From positions 1 to 30,232 of the forward strand of contig DIFH01000125.1 of the NCBI GenBank assembly GCA_002427615.1: a stretch of 30,232 nt of DNA, written 5' to 3'. The stretch comes from Paludibacter sp. UBA5753 (GTDB lineage: Bacteria > Bacteroidota > Bacteroidia > Bacteroidales > Paludibacteraceae). Positions 1 to 8,910 of this stretch are shown here, piece after piece. The notes under the pieces are model-generated. The model worked only from the letters and a program-made list of their open reading frames with translations, made no database searches and was not told the origin of the DNA. The position numbers were made by a program, and so were the translations under genes. Each line of letters starts with the position of its first letter. Within the stretch, counting starts at the first letter, position 1.

Positions 1-39
1 GTTTAGCTCCTCCGAAATGTTAGTTGGTAACATCTCTAT

Positions 40-498
40 TTAACTCGACTTGCGAAATTTGCCGCAAAGTTTAGCGTAAGTTCCACGCAATAAGTAATCG
101 ACTGAAAATTTACCCGCGCCAATAAATGCTAACGCCACGTAAAGCGATAAATATAAGAATGATAATTCTTTAACCGCGAATGGATCGTTGGCGTGAACTA
201 CAAAGACAGCTACTATCATTCCTATCATCAGCGGTATAGTGGCAAGTCTTGTAAAAAGGCCGAATAGGATTAAAATCGAACAGAAAAACTCGGCAAAAAT
301 TATCAATGACAGCGACACGGTTGGACCTAAACCAATCGGATCGGGAAAAACCGAACTCATCATTTCAAAATTGCTAAGCTTCTGCCAACCATGCGTCAGC
401 ATTAATACGCCTAAAACCAACCGAAATATTAATATTCCGACATTACCTAATGTTTTACTTTCAGTTTTGCAGTTACTTGTTTTCTTTATACTCTCCAT
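40..498 (-). CDS. DoxX family membrane protein
   Basis: A 152-residue integral membrane protein with four hydrophobic segments (about residues 20-37, 60-82, 84-102 and 110-130). It contains the HGWQKL segment after helix 1 and a GLFTRLA turn, both typical of DoxX/TMEM35-like proteins, and the length is usual for the family. The first 17 residues are polar and Lys/Thr-rich. DoxX proteins sit in the inner membrane; some are linked to thiosulfate oxidation or redox stress, but the role of this one cannot be inferred. The ATG at 498 is followed by a good N-terminus, and a TACCTTTA box at 516-523 on the minus strand could be its -7 promoter element. It stands alone; the gene upstream, ispE, is 249 bases away. 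Confidence 0.85.
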   Translation of the reverse strand: MESIKKTSNCKTESKTLGNVGILIFRLVLGVLMLTHGWQKLSNFEMMSSVFPDPIGLGPTVSLSLIIFAEFFCSILILFGLFTRLATIPLMIGMIVAVFVVHANDPFAVKELSFLYLSLYVALAFIGAGKFSVDYLLRGTYAKLCGKFRKSS

Positions 499-747
499 GT
501 TTTACATTTTTTAATTTATAAAGGTAAAACATCTTGAAGGTAATATTGTTTTGAGATGGTTCGTATATTTTTTTGAAATGATTATCTGTAAAGTATCCTT
601 TAATTTAAAATGGAGACAAGGATTGAGACCCAACAGTATTCGTTTTTCTGTTTTGAACGCCTACATTTGACAGTCGGGCGGCGGGGTAAAAATGATAAAA
701 TAAACCGAAAGATTTTATGACCTACGAATTGCACGGAATAAAAAAAA

Positions 748-1566
748 TCATTTTAAAAACCCTCCGGTAACAAAGCAATTGCTAAAGATATTATCATTCT
801 CAGGCGCTTTTTCAAAAATACCGTAAACTGAGGATCCTGATCCTGACATAGATGCGTATAAGGCTCCCGTTTCGTACAATTTATTTTTAATTTCCCCGAT
901 TTCAGGATGTTTTTCAAAAATCGATTTTTCAAAATCATTTTTAATTAGTTCTACCCATTCTTTTACAGGACTTTGAATAGATTCGAGTAGTGAAATTACC
1001 GGTTTTTCGGGTACAACCAACGAATAAGCTTCGGGAGTGGATACATGGATATCGGGTTTTACCAGCAATAGAAAATAACCTTTCAGGGACAGTTTTACAG
1101 GGGTAAATTCATTTCCGATGCCAGTGGCATACACCGGTTTATTTTTGATAAAAACCGGACAGTCGGCGCCTAATTCGGTTGCAATTTTCTCCAGTTTCCT
1201 GTTTGTTATATGTAACCCAAACATTTCGTTTAGTGTTTTTAACATAAATGCGGCATCGGCCGACCCTCCGCCAAGTCCTGCCCCAGAAGGTATCTGCTTG
1301 ATTAACGTGATGTCGACAGCCGGAATGTTATATTCCGATTGTATTAGCCTGTAGGCTTTTACAATCAGATTTTCTTCGGGGTCGCCACCAAGTGCAATTC
1401 CTGAAGAAGAAAAACTATAATCGGAACAGCTTTCCGAAGGTTCCACTTCGAGTACATCGCTCAGCCCGATAGGATAGAAAATAGTTTCAAGGTTGTGATA
1501 GCCATCGGGGCGTTTTTCAACAATGTTTAATCCAATATTTATTTTGGCATTTGGATAGACCAGCAT
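748..1566 (-). CDS. ispE: 4-diphosphocytidyl-2-C-methyl-D-erythritol kinase
   Basis: A GHMP-family kinase of 272 residues that phosphorylates the 2-hydroxyl of CDP-methylerythritol in the non-mevalonate (MEP) isoprenoid pathway in the cytoplasm. The N-terminus PNAKINIGL carries the family's early Lys (K8). The ATP-binding glycine-rich loop PSGAGLGGGSADAA is at about 93-106, followed by LGADCPVF with the catalytic Asp near 135. The C-terminal MSGSGSSVYGIF (about residue 240) is GHMP motif 3. Full length for the family. It is divergent from dnaB across a 245-base spacer. The ATG at 1566 aligns with the normal IspE start. Confidence 0.96.
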   Translation of the reverse strand: MLVYPNAKINIGLNIVEKRPDGYHNLETIFYPIGLSDVLEVEPSESCSDYSFSSSGIALGGDPEENLIVKAYRLIQSEYNIPAVDITLIKQIPSGAGLGGGSADAAFMLKTLNEMFGLHITNRKLEKIATELGADCPVFIKNKPVYATGIGNEFTPVKLSLKGYFLLLVKPDIHVSTPEAYSLVVPEKPVISLLESIQSPVKEWVELIKNDFEKSIFEKHPEIGEIKNKLYETGALYASMSGSGSSVYGIFEKAPENDNIFSNCFVTGGFLK

Positions 1567-1749
1567 ATATTCATGTATTTATTTTGGTATTTGTTGTTCA
1601 GCTCCGCAAACAGGCTTGCGAAAATCAAATCAAAAGTAATCAAAATTTCACAAAACATAAAAATTCCGAAGGGCTTGGGAGACAAAAGTCTCTAAAAGTT
1701 TTCAACAGTTTGTTGAAACATTTCTGATGAATAAACCACAAAACTTTCG

Positions 1750-1757
1750 TACTTTTG
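1750..1757 (+). promoter_or_regulatory. Putative -7 promoter box upstream of dnaB
   Basis: TACTTTTG fits the Bacteroidota -7 consensus TAnnTTTG. It lies 54 bases before the dnaB ATG, implying a leader of about 48 bases. No good TTTG -33 box is seen at the expected 19-21 base spacing, so this is supported by the -7 box only. Confidence 0.5.
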
Positions 1758-1811
1758 AACTTCACAAAATGAGATTGTAGCATAAAACATACTAATAATT
1801 TAATAAATTCG

Positions 1812-3365
1812 ATGGCTGAAAAACGTAATTATTCCAAAAATCCGATGACTCCAGCGCCTATTCAAGCTAATGAATACGGTAAAATGCCGCCACAGGCACC
1901 TGAACTCGAAGAAGCTGTGTTAGGCGCCATTATGATAGAAAAGGATGCTTATTCGCTTATTTCGGAAATTCTGAAACCCGAATGTTTTTACAAAGTGGTG
2001 CATCAAAAAATCTTTGATGCCATCATGACTTTGGCCCTGCATCAGGAACCGATTGACATGCATACGGTGACGGAACAATTGCGTAAAAACGGAACAATCG
2101 ACGAAATCGGAGGACCGTATTACATAACTTTATTGACAGCCAAAGTTTCGTCGGCTGCACATTTGGAATATCATGCCCGGATTATTGTTCAAAAGTTTCT
2201 GGCACGCGAACTTATACGAGTTTCCTCTGAAATTCAAACGAAAGCCTTTGACGACAAGACGGACGTTGATGATTTGATGCAGGAAGCCGAAGGGATGCTT
2301 TTTGAAGTTTCGCAACGCAACCTCAAAAAAGATGTAACGCAAATCAATCCGGTTATTGAGGAAGCCCGCAACCGCATGTTGCTGGCTGCAACCAAACAAG
2401 GCGCAAGCGGCGTGCCGAGCGGATTTCACTCCCTGGATAAAATCACATCAGGCTGGCAACGTTCCGACCTGATTATCATTGCGGCGCGTCCCGCAATGGG
2501 TAAAACGGCATTTGTCCTTTCGATGGCTAAAAATATGGCTGTGGATTATAATTCGCCAGTGGCTGTTTTTTCGTTGGAGATGTCGAATGTCCAGTTGGTC
2601 AATCGTCTGATAATGAATGTTTGCCAACTCGAAGGGGAAAAAATTAAAAACGGGCAGTTGGATAAATATGAATGGGAAAAATTCGACCGGGATATAAATC
2701 TCTTGCTCGATGCTCCGATTTATATTGATGATACGCCGAGTTTGTCGATTTTCGAATTAAGGAGTAAAGCGCGACGGCTCGTGAAAGAACATAAAATTAA
2801 GTGTATTATCATTGACTACCTTCAGTTGATGAACGCCAGTGGAATGAGTTTTGGCAGTCGCGAACAGGAAGTAAGTACCATTTCACGTTCGCTCAAAGGC
2901 TTGGCAAAAGAACTTGATATTCCGATCATTGCATTATCGCAGTTGAACCGTGGAGTAGAAGGCCGTACGGGTATTGAAGGTAAGCGTCCGCAATTATCGG
3001 ATTTACGCGAATCGGGCGCCATTGAACAGGATGCCGATATGGTTTGTTTCATTCATCGTCCCGAATATTATAAAATAACCGAAGATTCGCAAGGAAATTC
3101 CTTGATTGGGATAGCCGAAATTATTGTGGCTAAACACCGTAACGGCGCCACAGCCGATGTTCAGTTGAAATTTAAAAATACTTATGCCAAGTTTTTGAAT
3201 AAGGACGATGCCACCGATGACGATAATCCTTATGCCTCCGGTTATCAAACTATTTCTTCAAAAATGAACGATACGACCGGTGCAAATTATTATGGCGATG
3301 GTCAAATGACGACTCCTCCGGCAAATCCGTTTCCGGGTGGACGAAACGATGAAACGCCGTTTTGA
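1812..3365 (+). CDS. dnaB: Replicative DNA helicase DnaB
   Basis: A RecA-fold hexameric helicase of 517 residues that unwinds DNA at the replication fork. The N-terminal DnaB domain covers about residues 28-130 (PPQAPELEEAVLGAIM). The ATPase domain has Walker A ARPAMGKTA at 225-233, Walker B CIIIDYLQL at 331-339, and downstream SQLNR and DLRESGAIEQDAD motifs. The last 50 residues are a low-complexity tail rich in Asn, Gly, Asp and Pro, typical of Bacteroidota DnaB. No intein interrupts the usual insertion sites. It is a single gene with its own promoter, convergent with the nucleoside permease. Confidence 0.97.
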   Translation: MAEKRNYSKNPMTPAPIQANEYGKMPPQAPELEEAVLGAIMIEKDAYSLISEILKPECFYKVVHQKIFDAIMTLALHQEPIDMHTVTEQLRKNGTIDEIGGPYYITLLTAKVSSAAHLEYHARIIVQKFLARELIRVSSEIQTKAFDDKTDVDDLMQEAEGMLFEVSQRNLKKDVTQINPVIEEARNRMLLAATKQGASGVPSGFHSLDKITSGWQRSDLIIIAARPAMGKTAFVLSMAKNMAVDYNSPVAVFSLEMSNVQLVNRLIMNVCQLEGEKIKNGQLDKYEWEKFDRDINLLLDAPIYIDDTPSLSIFELRSKARRLVKEHKIKCIIIDYLQLMNASGMSFGSREQEVSTISRSLKGLAKELDIPIIALSQLNRGVEGRTGIEGKRPQLSDLRESGAIEQDADMVCFIHRPEYYKITEDSQGNSLIGIAEIIVAKHRNGATADVQLKFKNTYAKFLNKDDATDDDNPYASGYQTISSKMNDTTGANYYGDGQMTTPPANPFPGGRNDETPF

Positions 3366-3395
3366 TTGGCTTCTAAATTTCCCAATGGGGACTTC

Positions 3396-3437
3396 GACTA
3401 AAAATGCGAAGTGAAATTTCACTTCGCATTTTTAGTC
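3396..3437. terminator. Perfect 42-bp palindrome, bidirectional terminator
   Basis: Positions 3396-3416 (GACTAAAAATGCGAAGTGAAA) are the exact reverse complement of 3417-3437, with no mismatch. It lies between the stop of dnaB (+) and the stop of the nucleoside permease (-). The A/T-rich outer arms provide a T-run in either direction, which fits a shared Rho-independent terminator. Confidence 0.85.
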
Positions 3438-3447
3438 TACCACAACA

Positions 3448-4680
3448 TCAATGAGATACTTTTTCAAATTTGGTCGGGTCATGTTTGTACTTGAACACAA
3501 GCGCAAAAACAGCAGCAACCAGCAAAGAATAACCGGCAAAAACGAACCAGGAATTTGGCCAACCTGCAAAATCGACCACCCAGCCTGCAACATAAGAGCC
3601 TATAAAAGCGCCAAACCCGTTTGTCATAATCATAAACACTCCTTGCGCACTCGAACGAATGGATGAATCCGTCTCATTTTCAACAAACAATGAGCCTGAA
3701 ATATTGAAAAAATCGAAAGCAACCCCATAAACAATCATGGAAAGAACTAACATCCAAACGCCGCCACCCGGGTTTCCTAATCCAAGTAGCCCAAAACGTA
3801 ATACCCAGGCAACCATACTGATTAACATTACTTTCTTTATTCCGAATTTTTTAAGAACAAACGGAATTAAAAGAATACATAAAGTTTCGGATGCCTGTGA
3901 CAACGATATGAGAATATTGGCATGTTCGACGCCGAATGTACCTTTGTAAACCGGATTGCTCCCAAAAAAGTTTGTCAGATAGTCATTTGCAAAGGCGTTT
4001 GTAATTTGAAGAGACATACCCAGCATCATCGAAAAAATGAAGAAAATGGCCATCTTTTTTTGCTTGAAAAGAGTAAACGCCCTTAATCCCAAGTGATCAA
4101 TCCACGATTTCTTGCTTGAATCAGTTTTTATATCGCAGTTAGGCAATGTGAATGAATAGATGCCTAAAACAAAACCTATTGCAGCCGACATGTACAATTG
4201 ATTTGCCGAATTTGCAAAACCTAATAAATCCACCGCAATCATGGATACAATGAAACCCACGGTACCCCAAACCCGAATCGGTGGAAAATCTTTGACGGTA
4301 CTCATTCCGCCTTTAGTCAACGCATTGTAAGCGACCGAATTCGATAAGGCGATGGTCGGCATATAAAACATGACACTTAATAATATCAGGGGATACAACG
4401 AACCGTACTCGGTTTGAGGCGCTGCAAACACAAGAAAGCCCGCAGCTAAAATATGACAAATTCCCAATAATTTTTGAGCCGGTATCCAACGATCGGCAAT
4501 TATTCCCATTATGGCCGGCATAAACAAGGAAGCAATGCCCATTGTAGCAAAAAAACTACCGATTTGAAATCCCTCAAATTTTAGATTTCCACCTAAATAC
4601 GCCCCAAGTGAAATTAGCCAGGCTCCCCATATTGCATATTGCAGGAAACTCATGACTATAAGACGAAACTTTAATCCCAT
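3448..4680 (-). CDS. NHS-family nucleoside permease (NupG/XapB-like MFS)
   Basis: A 410-residue, about 12-helix transporter. The start MGLKFRLIVMSFLQYAIWGAWLISLGAYL is characteristic of the nucleoside:H+ symporter family (NupG, XapB). The motif GIIADRWIPAQKLLG near residue 60 matches the MFS loop 2-3 signature as it appears in this family. It would import nucleosides across the inner membrane. Together with AMP nucleosidase elsewhere in the window this suggests active nucleoside salvage, although the two genes are not linked. The ATG at 4680 gives the standard N-terminus. The upstream spacer carries two tandem repeats. Confidence 0.88.
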   Translation of the reverse strand: MGLKFRLIVMSFLQYAIWGAWLISLGAYLGGNLKFEGFQIGSFFATMGIASLFMPAIMGIIADRWIPAQKLLGICHILAAGFLVFAAPQTEYGSLYPLILLSVMFYMPTIALSNSVAYNALTKGGMSTVKDFPPIRVWGTVGFIVSMIAVDLLGFANSANQLYMSAAIGFVLGIYSFTLPNCDIKTDSSKKSWIDHLGLRAFTLFKQKKMAIFFIFSMMLGMSLQITNAFANDYLTNFFGSNPVYKGTFGVEHANILISLSQASETLCILLIPFVLKKFGIKKVMLISMVAWVLRFGLLGLGNPGGGVWMLVLSMIVYGVAFDFFNISGSLFVENETDSSIRSSAQGVFMIMTNGFGAFIGSYVAGWVVDFAGWPNSWFVFAGYSLLVAAVFALVFKYKHDPTKFEKVSH

Positions 4681-4850
4681 GATATTTTATATTTAAAGTT
4701 GTTTTTTTGTTTAAAAGTTTGAGTTTGTCTGGACAAAATCGGGTTAAAAAATATAATTAAATTCTAAATCAAGCTCTTAACTAACTTGTGAAGTTAGCCC
4801 CAATGTTTACTAAATATATTAGACTTGGACTTAAAGTTCCCTTTTGCGTT

Positions 4851-4921
4851 GTCCCGACTTTACCTGTCCCGACTTTACCTGTCTCGACTTTACCTGTCTC
4901 GACTTTACCGTGTCTCGACTT
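4851..4921. repeat. 15-nt tandem repeat, about 4.7 copies
   Basis: Units GTCCCGACTTTACCT start at 4851 and 4866, then GTCTCGACTTTACCT at 4881, a 14-nt copy at 4896-4909, and a partial copy with an extra GT at 4910-4921. The units differ by one C/T change, so variants have been copied locally. The array lies between the nuclease gene and the permease, upstream of the permease start. Confidence 0.92.
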
Positions 4922-4923
4922 CA

Positions 4924-4965
4924 GGCGAGAGGCGAGAGGCGAGAGGCGAGAGGCGAGAGGCGAGA
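4924..4965. repeat. 7-nt tandem repeat, six perfect copies
   Basis: GGCGAGA is repeated six times without a mismatch, beginning two bases after the 15-nt array ends. It is much more GC-rich than the surrounding AT-rich spacer. Seven is not a multiple of three, so a coding role is unlikely. The perfect copies make it a candidate variable-number locus. Confidence 0.92.
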
Positions 4966-5003
4966 GTGGATTTAGGGGGCTGCTATTAACAGGTTAAATA
5001 TAA

Positions 5004-5603
5004 CTACTTTACTTTCCGTTTAATAGCATCCCTTATATTGACGGCCAACTCGTATTTTTCTTCTTGTACAGCCATATTCAGTAATTCTTCGAGATCATGA
5101 AGCGATAATAAATCTAATTCCTCTGTTGTAAGGTCTTCGGCATCGATATTTATCTCATCCTTATCACCGCCATTCGTTTGTTCCGGTTGCGGTTCTACCA
5201 CAGTACCAACAATATCGAGTATCTCGGATTTTATGTAAATTGGCGAATCGGAACGAACGGCTAATGCTACCGCATCCGAAGTCCGGGCATCAAGGATAAT
5301 CGTATTCTCTCCGGTTTTAATATGCAGTTCGGAATAAAAAATGTCGTTTATCATATTGTATATCAATACTTTTTCGAGCTTAGAGCCGAAGACATTCAAT
5401 AAATTATGAATTAAATCATGCGTTAAGGGACGGGGAGACTTCTTGTTGTTCAGTTTCAACGCAATAGACTGAGCCTCAGGTTCTCCAATCATAACCGAAA
5501 AACGGCGGTTTCCGGATTCCTCGCTCAAAACGAGTCCGTAAGTACCTATTACAGTCTGATTATATACCAATCCTGTTATCGACAGTTTAATTTCAACATC
5601 CAT
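5004..5603 (-). CDS. Bifunctional nuclease-domain (DUF151) protein with C-terminal UVR motif
   Basis: A protein of 199 residues from the ATG at 5603. The bifunctional nuclease (BFN/DUF151) domain spans about residues 1-130, with ARTSDAVALAVRSDSPIYI as its best-conserved block. An acidic linker follows, then a UVR-type helical pair near the C-terminus (LEELLNMAVQEEKYELAVNIRDAIKRK), as in UvrB/UvrC and McsA. BFN-UVR fusions are common in Bacteroidota; the related plant protein has DNase/RNase activity, but the bacterial role is not settled. A longer TTG reading from 5630 is rejected because that TTG is part of a TATATTTG promoter box. Confidence 0.88.
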   Translation of the reverse strand: MDVEIKLSITGLVYNQTVIGTYGLVLSEESGNRRFSVMIGEPEAQSIALKLNNKKSPRPLTHDLIHNLLNVFGSKLEKVLIYNMINDIFYSELHIKTGENTIILDARTSDAVALAVRSDSPIYIKSEILDIVGTVVEPQPEQTNGGDKDEINIDAEDLTTEELDLLSLHDLEELLNMAVQEEKYELAVNIRDAIKRKVK

Positions 5604-5627
5604 ATAGCAGTTTTTTAAAAATGACAA

Positions 5628-5635
5628 CAAATATA
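5628..5635 (-). promoter_or_regulatory. -7 promoter box for the bifunctional nuclease gene
   Basis: On the minus strand this reads TATATTTG, a full match to TAnnTTTG. The predicted start near 5622 leaves a leader of about 19 bases to the ATG at 5603. No clear -33 element is seen. Confidence 0.6.
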
Positions 5636-5761
5636 GTTATATTTTTAAATGTAAAGTTGGCTTTTTTGAAATTCCGGCCAAAAATGATGCGATAAGTAAG
5701 GCAAATGAATAAAATTTTAGACTATTTTTTTATCTATATAGCATGAAATGAAAAATATATG

Positions 5762-5769
5762 TACTTTTG
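5762..5769 (+). promoter_or_regulatory. -7 promoter box for the Yip1-like/smpB operon
   Basis: TACTTTTG lies 15 bases before the ATG at 5785, giving a leader of about 10 bases. This excludes the alternative TTG start at 5767, which falls inside the box. Confidence 0.6.
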
Positions 5770-5784
5770 TCGCCCGAATTATCA

Positions 5785-6354
5785 ATGAAAAAAAATTTAG
5801 TCAATATTTTCAGTTATTCGTGGGGTCTTATGAAGTCCACGACGCCTACCTGGGTGAAAATTTCAAACGAAAACAACAAGGAGAACGAATCCTTCACGAA
5901 GTTTGTTGTTCCCTGGGTTGTTCTTTGTACTTTGATTGTTTTTGTGTTTGAAACGATTTATGCCGAAAGCAAGCACGTTGAAACCGGATTTATATATGCT
6001 TTTGTCAATTTGTTATCACTTTTCGGCGCATATTTTTTTACCAGAACAATCACTAATTCGTATTTTAAAAAAAATCTTCCGGAATTATTTTCAAAGATCA
6101 AAATCGAAAAAATAGTTGCCTATTCATTTGCAGTTATTTTTATGATTAAAATTATTACCACCATCATACCGAGTTTGTTTTTTCTCCAGATTTTGAATAT
6201 CTATACTATTTACATAGTTTGGGATGGATGTCGTGTGATTTTTAATATTAACGAAGATGAACGGGGGAAAATAATGCTTTTAATCAGTTTATCCATTATC
6301 TTTACACCCGCTATAATCAACAAAATTGTACTTTTTATGTTGCCGGCTTTTTAG
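5785..6354 (+). CDS. Yip1-domain-like integral membrane protein
   Basis: A hydrophobic protein of 189 residues with about five membrane segments (about residues 44-64, 74-92, 110-132, 138-155 and 165-188). The N-terminus MKKNLVNIFSYSWGLMKSPTPTW-like stretch resembles bacterial YIP1-domain proteins, where a short amphipathic N-terminal region precedes the five-helix bundle. Its function is unknown. It ends 22 bases before smpB on the same strand with no terminator between, so the two are probably co-transcribed. The family call is by overall pattern only. Confidence 0.62.
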   Translation: MKKNLVNIFSYSWGLMKSTTPTWVKISNENNKENESFTKFVVPWVVLCTLIVFVFETIYAESKHVETGFIYAFVNLLSLFGAYFFTRTITNSYFKKNLPELFSKIKIEKIVAYSFAVIFMIKIITTIIPSLFFLQILNIYTIYIVWDGCRVIFNINEDERGKIMLLISLSIIFTPAIINKIVLFMLPAF

Positions 6355-6376
6355 CAATAGTATTTAATAAAAAAAC

Positions 6377-6832
6377 ATGTTCAAAAACTCAAACATACTG
6401 ATCCGAAACAAACGTGCCACTTTCGATTATGAAATTATGGAACGCTTTGTGGCCGGAATCCAACTTTACGGAACGGAAATAAAATCGATTCGTGATGGAA
6501 AAGCAGGATTATCAGACACTTATTGCACATTTATAAGTGATGAATTATGGGTCAAAAATATGCACATAGCTACTTACTTTTTTGGCACGTATAATAATCA
6601 TGACGTTCGTCGCGACCGAAAATTATTACTTACCAAGCGTGAATTACGAAAATTAATGCGCGGAACGAAAGAAACCGGATTTACGATTATTCCTACTAAA
6701 TTGTTTATCAACGAAAAAGGATTGGCAAAACTTGAAATAGGGCTGGCTCGCGGGAAGAAAAATTACGATAAACGGCAAAGTCTGAAAGAGAAAGAAGATA
6801 AACGAAACATAGATAGAGTGATGAAACGCTAA
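6377..6832 (+). CDS. smpB: SsrA-binding protein SmpB
   Basis: A 151-residue partner of tmRNA in trans-translation. It delivers tmRNA to ribosomes stalled on broken messages. Family signatures are ILIRNKRATFDYEI at the N-terminus, GIQLYGTEIKSIRDGKAGLSD near residue 30, the WVKNMHIATY block, and RKLLLTKREL followed by the basic tail YDKRQSLKEKEDKRNIDRVMKR, which enters the decoding centre. Full length. It is the second gene of a likely operon behind the promoter at 5762. The tmRNA gene itself is not in this window. Confidence 0.97.
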   Translation: MFKNSNILIRNKRATFDYEIMERFVAGIQLYGTEIKSIRDGKAGLSDTYCTFISDELWVKNMHIATYFFGTYNNHDVRRDRKLLLTKRELRKLMRGTKETGFTIIPTKLFINEKGLAKLEIGLARGKKNYDKRQSLKEKEDKRNIDRVMKR

Positions 6833-6876
6833 AAAAAGGCTTTGATTTCAATATTTTTTTTATTCGGGATGATAAA

Positions 6877-7239
6877 TTATTTGATTTTTGACATAAATTT
6901 TTGAATATCAATCACCATTCTTTCGTGAGTTCCCTGACCGATTAAATCTCCGTGTGAGTCAGTTGCTTCAAGCGCAAAGACGTATTTTCGACCTTCATTC
7001 CCGATAAGTGTAGCCGTACAACTTATTTTCTCTCCCACAGGACTTGCTTTTAAATGTTTTATGTGGATAGAAACGCCAACGCTTGAACTTCCTTCGGGTA
7101 GTTCTATCAGTTTCATGGCGGTGTTTTCCATAAAAGCTACAAGCGCCGGAGTTGAAAAAACCGGCAGTAATCCCGAACCTAAATGCTCGGCAGTTTGCTT
7201 TTTACTTACAACGATATTTTGTGTGAGTTGGTTTTTCAT
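6877..7239 (-). CDS. FlK-like hotdog-fold acyl-CoA thioesterase
   Basis: A 120-residue single-domain hotdog protein resembling fluoroacetyl-CoA thioesterase (FlK) and its broad bacterial relatives. The block STPALVAFMENTA places Thr30 and Glu38 eight residues apart, as the catalytic Thr and Glu are in FlK. VSIHIKHLKASPVG supplies the expected His (H62). The remaining part (CTATLIGNEGRKYVFALEATD) is the usual beta strand pair. The native substrate is probably an ordinary short acyl-CoA; nothing here indicates fluoroacetate metabolism. It is convergent with smpB and starts 47 bases beyond the stop of the downstream symporter gene, which may be co-transcribed or separate. Confidence 0.82.
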   Translation of the reverse strand: MKNQLTQNIVVSKKQTAEHLGSGLLPVFSTPALVAFMENTAMKLIELPEGSSSVGVSIHIKHLKASPVGEKISCTATLIGNEGRKYVFALEATDSHGDLIGQGTHERMVIDIQKFMSKIK

Positions 7240-7285
7240 GTGAAAATAATTGTTTTTTAAAGGTTACAAGGAACTCGTCTCGTGT

Positions 7286-8821
7286 TTATTTTTTCATCTT
7301 TTCAGTTTTCAGCCATTTCATATACTCGTTCAGTTCAGTTCTGACTTCCGGGGCAAGGATCAATAATCCGATAATGTTTGGGACTGCCATAGACAAAACC
7401 AACATATCGGAAAAATCCACCAAGGCACTCAGGCTTAAAACAGAACCAAGAGCTGTGATTATCAAAAATATTATCTGGTACAACCGGGTGGCATAAATTC
7501 GTTTGCCAAAGCGTTTTTCACAGGCGTTGCCAACCAGAAAGTCAAAGCTTTTTACGCCATAATACGACCATGAAATAATGGTTGTGTAGGCGAATAAAAT
7601 AATTGTTGGAAGCAATAAATACGGAAACCAGGACGAAACGGTAGAAAATGCAGCGGAAGTCAATTCGGTTCCAGCTAAATTATCCGGATTATTGTAAAGC
7701 CCTGTAACTATGATTACCAGCGCCGTCATTGTGCAAATTACCACCGTATCGATAAATGGTTCGAGCAGAGCAACTAAACCTTCGGTTACAGGTTTCTGGG
7801 TTTTTACGGTGGAGTGGGCGATAGCCGCCGAACCGATGCCGGCTTCGTTTGAGAAAGCAGCTCTGCGAAACCCGATAATCATTACGCCTACAAAGCCGCC
7901 TTTGGCAGCATCGGCATTGAAAGCTCCATTTAAAATTAATCCGAAAGCATCGCCGATATGTTGGTAATTAACACCGATAACCGTCAGGCAAGAAATAATA
8001 TAAAGGATAGCCATGATGGGAAAAAGTTTATCGTTTACATTGGCGATGCCTTTTATTCCACCTATGATGACGATGCCTACCAGTATGGCAATCAGTATTC
8101 CCAACCAGATTTGGTAACCATCCAAAGCAGGGAAAGTAATAATAGTTTGAGCCACTACCTGATTGGACTGAAACATGTTACCAATGCCAAAAGCCCCAAT
8201 GCTTGCGAAAATAGCAAATAAAACGGCTAAGAATTTTCCCGTTCGTTTCCAGCCTTTTTTGGCCAACCCGTCACGTAAATAATACATGGGTCCACCCGAA
8301 ACGGTTTCATCGGCATTGATTTTTCTGTATTTTACCCCCAAGGTACATTCGGTGAATTTAGTGCTCATACCCAGTAATCCGGCAATAATTAACCAGAAAG
8401 TTGCTCCAGGTCCACCTAAAGAAATTGCTACGGCTACGCCTGCAATATTTCCCAACCCGACCGTGGAGGCGCAAGCTGTTGCAATAGCCTGGAAATGTGA
8501 TATTTCACCATCGTTTCCATCTTTGTCGTATTTTCCCATGGCCAGCTCAATGGCATGTTTAAAACCGCGAAAATTGATAAACCGGAAATAAATAGTAAAA
8601 AATATTGCCCCGAAAATCAACCAGATAATTATAAAGGGAATTTTTACGCCTAATTCTAAACCCATTGCTGCAAACGGATCCCAAAATAACACTTTATCTA
8701 AATAGTATAAGACAGGTTTAAAAAAATTATTAACGTTATTGCTGAATGTTGCGGATGCATTTTGTGCCCAAAGGAGAGGGGAAACAGAGAAAAGCAAGCA
8801 AAGAGTAAGTATTTTTCTCAT
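7286..8821 (-). CDS. AGCS-family alanine/sodium symporter
   Basis: A 511-residue sodium:alanine (or glycine) symporter of the inner membrane. Family landmarks are GLGNIAGVAVAISLGGPGATFWL, GGPMYYLRDGL, FRRAAFSNEAGIGSAAIAHS and the late TIISWSYYGVKSF block. The sequence starts with a hydrophobic MRKILTLCLLFSVSPLLWAQ stretch, which looks like a cleavable signal and is seen in many Bacteroidota AGCS proteins. The ATG at 8821 is preferred over a TTG at 8842 that overlaps a TATATTTG promoter box. It stands apart from nrdJ, being separated by hairpins and a terminator. Confidence 0.93.
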   Translation of the reverse strand: MRKILTLCLLFSVSPLLWAQNASATFSNNVNNFFKPVLYYLDKVLFWDPFAAMGLELGVKIPFIIIWLIFGAIFFTIYFRFINFRGFKHAIELAMGKYDKDGNDGEISHFQAIATACASTVGLGNIAGVAVAISLGGPGATFWLIIAGLLGMSTKFTECTLGVKYRKINADETVSGGPMYYLRDGLAKKGWKRTGKFLAVLFAIFASIGAFGIGNMFQSNQVVAQTIITFPALDGYQIWLGILIAILVGIVIIGGIKGIANVNDKLFPIMAILYIISCLTVIGVNYQHIGDAFGLILNGAFNADAAKGGFVGVMIIGFRRAAFSNEAGIGSAAIAHSTVKTQKPVTEGLVALLEPFIDTVVICTMTALVIIVTGLYNNPDNLAGTELTSAAFSTVSSWFPYLLLPTIILFAYTTIISWSYYGVKSFDFLVGNACEKRFGKRIYATRLYQIIFLIITALGSVLSLSALVDFSDMLVLSMAVPNIIGLLILAPEVRTELNEYMKWLKTEKMKK

Positions 8822-8839
8822 ATAATAATATTTTGTTTG

Positions 8840-8847
8840 CAAATATA
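8840..8847 (-). promoter_or_regulatory. -7 promoter box for the alanine symporter
   Basis: The minus strand reads TATATTTG, giving a start near 8834 and a leader of about 13 bases to the ATG at 8821. No -33 TTTG is visible at the standard distance. Confidence 0.55.
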
Positions 8848-8910
8848 CGAATTATATGTTAATGTGGTGTCTGTGTTAATAATGTTTTGCCGGTTGCAAT
8901 CACAGCGGTT

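Noticed and set aside
4788..4997. 69-codon plus-strand frame with repeated TLPV and RREARGE peptides
   Set aside because: It is produced by the tandem repeats; the 7-nt period does not maintain frame and no start signal or family supports it.
6877..7239. Fluoroacetate resistance gene
   Set aside because: The catalytic residues match the wider FlK-like thioesterase group, but nothing nearby concerns fluorinated compounds.
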